The translations under genes and the position numbers were made by a program. A stretch of 64,000 bases of DNA. Source: Trichoplax adhaerens (taxonomy: Eukaryota > Placozoa > Uniplacotomia > Trichoplacea > Trichoplacidae). The notes beneath the pieces are model-generated. The model was not told where the DNA came from. It saw only the letters and a program-made list of their open reading frames with translations, and did not search any database. The stretch is from contig NW_002060948.1 in NCBI RefSeq assembly GCF_000150275.1, positions 1,353,328 to 1,417,327 on the forward strand, given 5' to 3'. The number at the start of each line of letters is the position of its first letter. Position 1 is the stretch's first letter. Below, piece by piece: positions 38,724-48,622 of the stretch.

Positions 38724-40677
38724 TTATATATTATCTTCAATTTGTAGCTGTTCTAGAGGGCTATCGTCACTCGGTCCATGGCTTGTCCCAGGTGTCGGAG
38801 GGCTATTGCTGCGGAGTCCTCGATCAAAGTTAGATGCATTCAGAAAGTTGTTTACATTGTTGTTGCCTTGTTGATAGTTGTTTGATGAAGAATTTGTATC
38901 TGTCGATGGTCCAGTTATAGCGGTATTACCCCAAGTTACACAATGCCTACGTAAAGCAGCAGCCATAGCGGCATTATTTGATCGGGTCGCTAGTATAAAT
39001 GTATCGTCCGGGGGTGTTCCACTACCACGATTTTCGTACAATAGCGCATTTAGTGTTTCCTCATAAATTTTAGCTTCCGGAAATTCTACTTTGGTTTGCT
39101 TTTTCTCGGTTGTATAGACAATTGAAGTGCAGCATACTTCGGCTAACTTACGCCCATCAGCGTAAAATGACCAGCTGCAAATCTCGTTATTTCCCATCAC
39201 GTCTTTCATAAAAATTATTCGACCATTAAATCGTAGCGATAACTTGTCAAACATTTCAATATTTTTTAGAAAATTTTCATCCGAAAAGCTAACATTGAAT
39301 AAAATAATGCAACATATCTTTAATATCAATTTATAAAATCACAAAGTAATCTACAGCAGCACTGACTGTTATGCCTCTCTAAGCACCAGAGAAATTATTG
39401 AAAATCATGTCATTGATTTAATAGGGAATAACTTGACCCATAGAAATATCGTCGACATCAATGATATACACGTACTGTACATACCTCGTATAGGAGTATT
39501 TGTTATTTGATCGATTATACAGTAACTTGATGCAAGGCTAAAATTAAACATTCAAGTTAAGATCAGGGATACAAGACCATGTATATAGACTTAACTGAAT
39601 TCAATCTTTTTATATCATATACATATATTAAGTCATAATATAAAAGACTGTCTTGAACATGTTGGTTAATTTTGCTATGATACAGTTAGCACTCGATATC
39701 TTACCTTATTGGCAGCACTAACGATTTTTTGCTCTTCCTGAATAGAAGTGATGATTGGTACACGGCAAATGGGGATATAGTGCCTATTTTTTCCCTCTAA
39801 ATGCTTGAGTGTATCTTCACAAACTTTGGCTAAGTCTTCAATCAAGAAGTATTTGGCTTCCATCATTAATTCCTTACACTCCTCATAGGAATCCGTTAAT
39901 ATCGTAGTGCGATCGCGCAAATAATTTAGTATTTTACCGAAATGTTTACCATCTCGATCGATAAGTACCCAACCTGCATACAAGTACGAATGATGATAGG
40001 ATCTATGAAATTACTCATTATAGCAGATATTATTGATTTAAAAGATTTTGTACTTTAGCTGTGTGATCCTATAGGATCACCATCAGTGAGTTAAACAAAC
40101 TCCAAAAAAGACAATTATCATCATTTCTTAATGTGCTCTGGACACTAGTTAACATTGAAAAACGTTCAAGCTAGGATTTGCAAAAATTTTCAATAGCGAC
40201 TATATAATTTAAAAGATTAGATTTGTTAGTCAATACTGTTGAGCATAAGCAGGGTACGATTCTATATTGTTACTACATTATTACATTTGAATGTTGTTGT
40301 AACTCATACTATCGAATATAGCACAGTAATAAGTAGAAAATGCATGCCGCTATACGAGTATGGAGTACAGTATATTGTAATGAATGATATCCTGTTCGAT
40401 AACAGCAGGAAAAAAAAAATTTGACTTGAAGGATATTAATGATAGTTTTATGTTGTTATTTATGAGTAGCCAATGTGATTACCACATAGTCGTTATTATT
40501 CTTACCTTCTGGATCAGTTAGGACTTCCATGCGGCCGCTAAACATTGCTCTTAGCATATTATCTTGCTTAATCAGTGTAGCAAGGGTAGTATAATAAAGG
40601 CAGCCACCGACATTTAATTTAATATATTTAGATGGTGGTCCGGTGATGATGCTATATCTAACCGCCTGATCCGACAT
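38724..40677 (-). CDS. BACURD-type KCTD protein (KCTD10/KCTD13/TNFAIP1 family), 4 exons
   Basis: BACURD proteins are BTB adaptors for CUL3 ubiquitin ligases that target RhoA and related substrates. Exons in transcription order: 40677-40506, 39973-39705, 39537-39485, 39288-38724, giving 352 residues. The BTB/T1 domain is at about 16-110: [38 protein letters not shown], then [20 protein letters not shown]. The following [50 protein letters not shown] and [20 protein letters not shown] are diagnostic of the three-member BACURD group; by eye it is a single pre-duplication ortholog, so I give no vertebrate number. It starts at MSDQAV; an upstream in-frame Met would add 11 residues. The C-terminal tail (about 265-352) is Asn/Ser/Pro-rich and longer than in human (313 residues). 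It is head to head with IFT20. Confidence 0.94.
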
Positions 40678-41526
40678 CTTGATCCTAATGAATTTGAAAA
40701 ATGTATTCAATTAAGATATAACTGACTAGTTCATGGTTGCAGTTGAATCTTCAGAATATATTGAGTCAATGGGTAAGCATTCCAGTACTTCTGTAGACCG
40801 TGAGTACAGTATGTATGTACGTAAATTGACTTTTCAAACTTTAGTCATAGAAAAGTTGAGACAACCCAGTATCCTACTGCATATTCAGGTATGAGAGTAG
40901 TCTAGTAATGATTGTAATTGTCATTATTATTCTACGAGCATTATCATATTATTTTGATCATGAATATAAACCATTGGAAATGGGTAGTGTACCCATGTTA
41001 ATACTGTACAGTATGATGGTAGCACTATCATTACTTTATGGTGACCTGTTCGATCTAAATGACAAACTTACTCCAAGATGTACTTTTAGCAGACGTGCAA
41101 TATTAACAATAACCTCTATGTATACTGTACAGTAATGTGACATTGTCCATTTTTCAAACTGAAAGCTCGACTTGATAGTACAGTATATGGTATAACGGAA
41201 GCATTTTCTTTAATTACCGAGAGCACTATGCAATCTTTTCTTCTGGACTTATCAGAGAGTAATATGCAATCGCTTCTTCCAAGGTAATTTGCAGGTTCCA
41301 CCACAATCTACTCGCTGTACAGTCTCGGTAGCTGGTGTAGCCTTGTATCATTCAAGAAGTAATCTCTGTCGATCACCAAATATTGAACAACAACGTTCCA
41401 ATTCAGAAGATGGGACTGGCTTGCGATGTTGACAAAATGTCGCCTATCTAGGCCTGGCCTTCTTCTTCATGGAATACTGGATATGACATATACAGTACAT
41501 ATACTGTACACTGTACAGTACGTGCC

Positions 41527-41610
41527 CTGTACTGTACCGTATTGCGTCAGAGACTAACTAGTACGGGCCTGTACTGTACAGTATTACGTCAGAGACTAAC
41601 CGGCTATAGT
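41527..41610. repeat. 42-bp tandem repeat containing a GTAC palindrome
   Basis: CTGTACTGTACCGTATTGCG followed by TCAGAGACTAACTAGTACGG begins at 41527. The same order begins again 42 bp later at 41569 as CTGTACTGTACAGTATTACG and TCAGAGACTAACCGG. It is part of the KCTD/IFT20 promoter-side palindrome cluster. Confidence 0.8.
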
Positions 41611-41700
41611 TGCTGTCTACAGTAAAGGGTCTCTAGTCTACTACACGGTGTACAGTACTGTATGAGTCATGGTCGTACCTGAGAAATTTCGGTTTACAAC

Positions 41701-41885
41701 CTACAGTACGTTGAGTATTCAGTATACAGTACTGTAGATTTACTATACTGTACTGTACTGAATACTCAACGTACTGTACTGTACGTACAGTACAGTACAG
41801 TACAGTATACTGAATACTGTACTCAACGTACAGTACGTACTGTACTGTACAATACTGTAATACTGCGCTGTACAGTACTGTAACG
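41701..41885. repeat. long inverted repeat built of GTAC palindromes
   Basis: The arm at about 41701-41731 (CAGTACGTTGAGTATTCAGT core) is nearly the reverse complement of the arm at about 41747-41781 (ACTGAATACTCAACGTACTG core). A further related copy follows at about 41794-41845. Runs of GTACAGTACAGTAC lie between and after them. Such DNA can extrude cruciforms. It sits about 75-255 bp upstream of the IFT20 start codon. Confidence 0.85.
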
Positions 41886-41926
41886 TACCACCGGTAGATC
41901 CCAGTAGAATAAAGAATCCAATCGAC

Positions 41927-41940
41927 GTTGCTATGAGACA
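41927..41940 (-). promoter_or_regulatory. candidate degenerate X-box (RFX site) before IFT20
   Basis: On the minus strand this reads TGTCTCATAGCAAC. Against the RFX X-box consensus RYYNYYATRRNRAC it matches at all positions but the first two, including the well-conserved ATRGCAAC half. It lies 19 bases before the start codon of a ciliary gene, where RFX control is expected from other animals. A 12-position partial match in 64 kb can arise by chance, so this is weak evidence. Confidence 0.25.
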
Positions 41941-41958
41941 AAATACAGAAAAGAGAAG

Positions 41959-43266
41959 ATGGAGGACGACTCCGTATCACTTGGTAACGGATTATTCATC
42001 GATGAACTCTGCAAATTAAGAGTTTTAAATCCTGAAATTGCAACCCGAACACAGCAACTCAATGGAGAATGTAAAGAATTCGTTGATAGTAAGACTAAAA
42101 TAGGGTTAAAATCGATAGGAAATACGATATACGTTATAATAGATAGGATATACATCCTTACCAGTATGTGGTGTTGCCTGACGTATAAGTGCTGTATCAT
42201 AATATCAATTTTACTGCCTTTCCCAATATAACGATAAGATTGAGAACTTAAAATTGAATTCATTACGATAAAAGAATTCTTCAGAAATTGCTTACCATGT
42301 CACTTTATTCCCTCGGTTTAGTAGTCAAGTGTAGAGGACTACGGTAGTAGAAGTCAACAAGTTCGCTTGACAACTTACGAGTATGAACCGTAAAATATTC
42401 GCCATTATTGCATTTTTGTAGTCGTTTTTCGTGTGTATTATACCTAAAAAACCTTCATGATGGGGTAACATGATATCGATAGTTATCATAAAAATTAGTA
42501 GTGTAGATGAACGTTACCTTTCTCCATGTTTCCTTCCTCCCCTAATGTTCCATTGACACTTATTTATAAATGACAACCGTAGTAAACTTGTAATCTCTCA
42601 ATTATAGAAATCAACGAATTTCAAAGGATTGTCGGTGGGTTCATTTCGATGGTTAGCGATTTGGCCACACAAGTGGAAAATGAGAAAATGAAGGTACTAT
42701 AAAATTCTTATCTATCAGGTAGAATTGCTTGGAAGTCTTGGTCAAGCAAGTTGTATAATTCTATGACGATTGTTAAACTTTAGAAAACATTCGCATACTT
42801 CGCAATAAATGATAGGTTAACAGTATTAGACTTTATTTGAGAGGTGTTTGGCAGTACTTTACATGATGAACGCGGGGAATTATCTTCATAGACGGCAATA
42901 TAAATCTCTATAATTGATAGATGATAATTTTGCGCAGTTGTCATCATCAAGCCGTAAATCTAAATTCTATAACCGTGCTATAAACTTGAATGATAACCTC
43001 TTTAGGCAATTGGATGTCGTAACCTTCTGAAGTCTATAGCCAAAGAAAGAGAAACCAAAAGGCAGCAACTACTAGCTTTAATAACTGAGAAAAAAATGCA
43101 ACTAGAACGGTAAGCTACTTCTAATCTTAATGGTATTAACTTAGCTTTTACTCATTTCATGTTTTATTTTTTACATATTACTAGGTTAAATACCCAATAT
43201 GAATCCCTACTAAAAGTTGAAGCGGATCAAAACGAGTTTATTGAACAGTTTATTATGCAAAAATAA
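41959..43266 (+). CDS. IFT20: intraflagellar transport protein 20, 4 exons
   Basis: IFT20 is a small coiled-coil subunit of the IFT-B complex; it also sits at the Golgi and sorts ciliary membrane cargo. Exons: 41959-42088, 42608-42693, 43006-43109, 43185-43266, with phases that close perfectly, giving 133 residues (human 132). Diagnostic blocks: [20 protein letters not shown] near the N-terminus, [67 protein letters not shown], and the C-terminal [16 protein letters not shown]. It is coiled coil over nearly the whole length. The start follows a short leader, [11 protein letters not shown], comparable in size to the family. It shares its upstream region with the KCTD gene. Confidence 0.97.
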
Positions 43267-44338
43267 GCGTAAAATAGCATTTTAAAGTGCATATTGGCAA
43301 ATTTTAAATTATGCTGAGTTATTCCCTGTTTGAAGCATTTCGATGTTTATAAAGTTTATTATCTTTCTAATGTAATTTAGGTTTTCACCAGCGTTACTAC
43401 AATCGCACATAAATATTGTAATTTTGACCGGTATATTGCCATTTTTATCAGTGTAATTGTCGGTAGCATAATACTTGTTTATTTCACATTTGGACCTTAT
43501 GAAATAATGTACAAATTCAGATAGTGATCGTGTCACCTTATACTATGTTAAAGCTCGGGATTTACGAGGTAGGAATCAACTGTAGAATAAAATCTAGTAC
43601 TTTTCAATACCATTACAATCCTGTAGAACTTAGCAAATTCATCAATAAAGAATTTGTTCGACGAAAGAATTGAAGTTGAAATCGTGCAATTACTAGTAGT
43701 CATCATTTTTAATACTGTAAATTTTTCAGAGTGAAAAACGGGCTTTCCGATCTTTCTGAGTAACCAGTAATAATTTTGCCTTTCTTAAATGAATAGAACC
43801 TGCCATCTATTTTAAGTATAGTAATTGAGATCAGATATAATCTTTAACCTTAGAATATCTAATTGTAAAGTGCTTACCACTACAAGCTCTCAGTACATTG
43901 ATATATTAGCTGACTGATTATATGCAAACATTTACTGTTTTTATTATACACGAACAGAAGGCTGCCAGAAGTTAATTCTAATGTAGAATGAACTGACTAT
44001 ATGCAAACATTTACTGTTTTTATTATTGATTAACCACCTGTTACTGTTAATACACATTATATCTTATTTTATTATATTGAATCAAATAGATACCATTGGA
44101 GTAGTAATCATACTCATATAGCAAATTGTTACAACAAAGTAGTTGACAGATAGTTGCCATTCTAATACATTCAACTAAAATTACTGCTAGAATTGCTAGA
44201 ATTTATTTTACGCGATAACAGGCAGTTTCACAACATTGCCGAAATACAGTTGTGGGCATGCAGACAGAAAGGGAATTCGATGCGTTTCTGAATTTAAAGC
44301 CTGAATTCGTGTAATCCAATCGATGCCAAAGAATTCAT
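43267..44338. other. intergenic region between convergent IFT20 and globin genes
   Basis: This is a tail-to-tail spacer of about 1.1 kb with no gene seen. It contains an exact 27-bp direct repeat (separate entry). Confidence 0.6.
43921..44026. repeat. exact 27-bp direct repeat, 79 bp apart
   Basis: TATGCAAACATTTACTGTTT followed by TTATTAT occurs at 43921-43947 and again at 44000-44026. Both copies are preceded by related sequence (CTGACTGATTA / AACTGACTA). It looks like a recent 79-bp duplication. TATGCAAA resembles an octamer/POU half, probably by chance. Confidence 0.8.
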
Positions 44339-45909
44339 CTAATTCATTCCAGACTTCATAGCTGCAGTGATCATATCAAAAGTTTTTGACCAGGCTTCAT
44401 GGACTTCTGGTGTGAAATTTTCTTGCAATTTATCGCTAAGAGTTTGTATAAGCGCTTGACCTACAGCCTTTTATAAAAGCAAATTATTCATTAATTTTAT
44501 AAAGCACCGGATAAAACTGAGAAGGCTTCATAATCTACAAACTTGATTGTAAGAGCTTGTAGATTTATATAGAGATATTAAAACCGTCAGAAGAATGAAG
44601 ACTTTTTTAGTGCCTCAGCGTTACTATCAGAATATCACGCTCCGTTTAGTTATTTGAAAATCATCCACGAGAATTGGATTGTTAAATGCTGCAGTTAAAT
44701 TTTACGTACTTCTACAACTTCCATCAAGCTCAGATGGCAATAAATGTACAACCAACCTGTAGTATTATATACTCAAGTCACTTAAAAAATCATAATTTCT
44801 AATGACATCACTAAAAAATCATCTAGTGTAGGCATTTCTATGTATAACCTGAATCAATTTGAAAGCGCAAGTGTAAACAATGAAAATCGAAAATAAAACG
44901 GTGGATTAATTAACAATAAACCAGCTCAATAATTATACCTAAGGGCAATTTAATAGATTACAATTCAGATTTTAACGGCCATAGTCCCCTTTGGTAAAAA
45001 ATAACGTTTTTAAATAGCGTACACCGAGATTGGTGTACTGTACTGTACTTCGTATATCAAAAAAGCTAAATCAAGATAACAGTTTCTTGAGTTATTTTCT
45101 AATCAAAATTTTTATCAAGATTTAGATAAAATATAGTAAAGGGTAGCTTGACTCAAGTCAGATCGTCTGATAGCGAATGATTATTGTGTTGAGTTTAATC
45201 ATCCCATACCCAGGTCTTTCTATCCTGACATTTTATCTAATAAAGCAATTGTATCTACAGTATGTCTATTTTAAATCGTTCTGAATAGAAAACAGATAAT
45301 TACCTGAAAATTTTCAAATTTGATGGCTTTCCGGTGGTGAAATTGACCTAGTGTGCTCAATGCTGACTGCAACTCAGAAAATTGATCCAAATTTTGCACT
45401 GCTTTCCCTACAGTCTTCATGACTCCTGTAGCGTGCACTCGTAGTCGGACGTTGTCTGTTGTTGTTTCAAATGGAAAGACTTCTCGGTATTCAGGAGCTA
45501 TAGTGAATAATCTTCATGATGACAAAAAAATGAATAAAATTTTTTTATTTCTGTACTTATAAATCGTTAAATGTAAGTCGAACGTAATATGCGAGTGAAT
45601 GTCAGCACAGTAATACGCCATTTATCGTCGACTGATTATAATTATGGAAAAAGCAAGTCAATTGACTAAACTAAAAAGGAGGAAGTGTATAACGCTCCTA
45701 GATAACTCTTCTATCGAAATCGTAATGAAATACACTCATTGACTGGTGAAGCTAGCAGGTATAGCAACTTACTTGGAAAATAAATAGAGTCCAACTTCGG
45801 ACATGTTCTCCTCGACATCTTGCCAATTCTCTCGAATAATAGCTTTTTGTTCTTCGGTTAACGATGGTTGTGGCGGAGTTTGAACAGAATCGGTTTGAGC
45901 TTGATCCAT
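44339..45909 (-). CDS. globin with ancestral B12.2 and G7.0 introns, 3 exons
   Basis: This is a single-domain haem protein of 157 residues. Exons in transcription order: 45909-45773, 45511-45304, 44467-44339. The N-terminus has an extension of about 15 residues (MDQAQTDSVQTPPQPS) before LTEEQKAIIRENW of helix A. Helix B ends VGLYLFSKLF; PEYREVFPF carries the invariant CD1 Phe (VFPF). The distal E7 His is in VRLRVHATGVM and the proximal F8 His in TLGQFHHRKA. Helices G and H follow (AVGQALIQTL; EAWSKTFDMITAAM). The first intron splits a codon between its second and third base at the end of helix B, and the second lies between codons in helix G: the classic two-intron pattern of animal globins. 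The cytoglobin/neuroglobin-like class cannot be settled by eye. There is no signal peptide or membrane anchor. Confidence 0.93.
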
Positions 45910-48622
45910 GTTGAGTACGAAAACAGCAAATTTGCTAGTAATCTATCTTTCGATGTTTTCTCTTTTAATATCAAATGGAATGTAGTTGAATGGAAAGAGC
46001 AACAAGCCATTTTATACCTTCATTCTTATCACCTTGTTATCGAGACAAAAAAATAATAGTACAGTACCGGTACAGTTAGCCATGCTATCTAACACGTACC
46101 CCGAAAGATGCTTGAATTAATCTCTCTACCGCACTTTAGTGTCTACAATACAGTAGAATTATATAATTATAGAAGTTATTTATAAGCTACTGTATAAATT
46201 TGTTCCTTGATAATGAGGAAGTATTCCTTTATGTTCTGCTTTCATAATGACTTGCCAGTCTACTGTATAGCGCTAAGGACTTACAAATGTATAGGTAAAT
46301 TTGGTTACTATGTATAGATGAAGCAGGGACTATTAAAGAAAGAGAGAGAGAGTTTTAGTAGTCTCTGGATGAAGACAGCTTCCATTTTGCTACATTTTTG
46401 CATCTGGTGTCAGTTGTAGCGTTGCCTAGAAATGGCAGTCCACCTTGGATCACGTTAGCACATTCAATATCTTTGTAACTATACGCTTTGCCATACCCCT
46501 AGCAGATAGGATGAATCGATAACTATAAATGTCCTTAATCGGGAAAACAGGAACTAAATTTACTGTTCACGTAATAACCATGAAATCGGAGTTGATGATA
46601 CTCGTATACACTTAACTGTTTACTGTGATAGGTAGTGATGCATAAACATGCAGTAGAGCAACATTACTGTAATTTAGTGCTCACCTACTGTACATGATCA
46701 ACTGTCATTGACATATTTACCACAGAATAGGCAAAAAATGAGAGCGAGACTATTTCTTGAGTAGTCTGGTTTTACAGTATCTAGCTGCAAGGTGCTACTA
46801 CAGCATAACAGCAGTGGTTACTACAATACCTCTAAAGGATTAAAGTATAGTACACCTGCTTACACCTATTCAATGAAATTGCCTTGTGGCATTACTGGAA
46901 AATCGTCTTTGTAAATAGCAGGCAAGTCAATACTGTTAAAATTCACGTACTACCAGAAAAATTATATCATTTAGTCCTCAAGGGTAAATTAGGCGTACAA
47001 TGTTGCCTCCTCAGAAGTAATTTTTAGTAAAAATAGGGACTTTTAAACAAGTAAGCGTTTGATATGGGCATGATGAATAACTGACTAACCAATAGTAGAA
47101 TCACAATAGTAGTACATTTATAAGAAGTACCTCGAATAGGATATTCTACTACGGTCGTAATTAGAATGCTGTAAACTATGTTTATAAAAGGGCAATGAGA
47201 AAAAGAGTCTGTGCCAATTAGATTTAAAGCCGGAAGATTCGAAAGTTATCGACTCTTACGGTAGGAAATAAAATATTAATGTATTATCTGCGTCTAAAAA
47301 AACTACTAGACATTTGATGGAATATTACAAATAAGCCCTAAGGATAGTTAACATTGTACGTTTATCCTAATAAGGCCATTTCTGTATGAACGCGTGATGA
47401 CAGTTAGGAATCTAATGTTGGTTAGACCTTCCACTTACTGTAATGGACTTTAAATTTCAGATTCTCAAATTAGCAAGTTTTAACTTAGGCAAAATAAAAG
47501 CTGACGGCGCTCGCCCTATACAATCGATTTGCAAATTATTTTTAGTGATTTATCATTGCCACTCGTGTGCACAAAACCGCATTCATTTGTTAACTGCGTA
47601 CGTAGGGCATGTTATTTATCTAATGCTATTGCATCCCTAGTCATAGTTTAAACTGAAACTGCTACGTTGGATGATCTTCATAAAAGTATTTACTGCTTTA
47701 GCTTGCTAACACTGATCGATCGCAAATAATTGAATAATTTATTCGCATATATACATGAGCAGGCTCAGAAGCGCCAAAATAAGGTATATTTATCTTTGAC
47801 CTCCTTATAGATATAGAGCGCTCGCAATAAAGGAGAAAAAATTTATACGGCAAGCTGCGAATGCCATATTCATTCATTAAGGGAAAACACATCCTATTAA
47901 ATACCGGTAGTCAATAGTTACAAGGCCTAGGAAATTGGATTTACAAAGATGATTTTATGAAGGAACTATATTATGAAAACTTTCTACTTTAATATGTCAT
48001 TTTCAAAATTATTAACGTTAGGTACTCCACCAGTAATGTTATGCAAGCACTACAGTAATTAATTAGAGGTTTCAGTAATGATGATCAATCATTACATTTG
48101 CCGGAAAACGCCTTAAGCAAGCGATTTCTGATAGAAAAATATAAATTTCCTAAAGCCAAGACCCATTCAGGTGATTAATGGAAGACCATGAGGTATTTTT
48201 TCATTATTGTATTGCAAAGTACAATCTTATTCTTTAAAAAATGCAAAAATTCGAGCATTGCACCTCCGCATTTTACGGGTATACGCCTAACATAGACTCT
48301 AATTGCCTATACAAGTACTAGCTAACGGAAAATTGTAAGCGGTAAGGGCAATGTACATTACTAGATTGTTATGCTGACAATAATTTCTCTGCCTGCCATC
48401 AGTAAGAATGATGACTTTCTTCAAGTTATGCAATTTATTTATTGATTAGTGATGCGTCTAATGTAAAAATTTTTATTCAAAATCCATAGCAATTGTTAAT
48501 GAGGTAAGAAAACTGTATAACAGTCATAAATATGTATACGAAACTTTGCAAATCTAGAAAAGTATTCCTAGAAATGTTTTTATTCTGCAAATGATAAACA
48601 CTACATTCCTTTCCATTAATCC
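45910..48622. other. intergenic region between globin and the DHRS7-like gene
   Basis: About 2.7 kb lies upstream of the globin gene and downstream of the SDR gene (both minus strand). No exon was recognised. Isolated GTAC palindromes occur near 46062-46075, and a GA-rich simple repeat lies near 46335-46352. The open frame at 47443-47640 has no splice context or recognisable product. Confidence 0.55.

Larger units (their letters stand above)
40678..41958. other. head-to-head intergenic region of the KCTD gene and IFT20
   Basis: About 1.3 kb separates the divergent starts. GTAC palindromes occur singly through 40800-41330 and in dense clusters at 41500-41885 (separate entries). No coding exon is supported: the minus-strand open frame at 41633-41980 is only a by-product of the palindromic repeat, rich in Tyr/Val/Cys/Thr from translating GTAC/TGTACT. 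Confidence 0.7.

Noticed and set aside
40908-41135. 75-residue plus-strand open frame between the KCTD gene and IFT20
   Set aside because: Hydrophobic and AT-driven, no recognised motif, and it lies among palindromes in the shared promoter region.
41633-41980. 115-residue minus-strand open frame rich in VLYCTVQY
   Set aside because: It is the translation of the GTAC palindrome repeat, not a protein, and overlaps the IFT20 start on the opposite strand.
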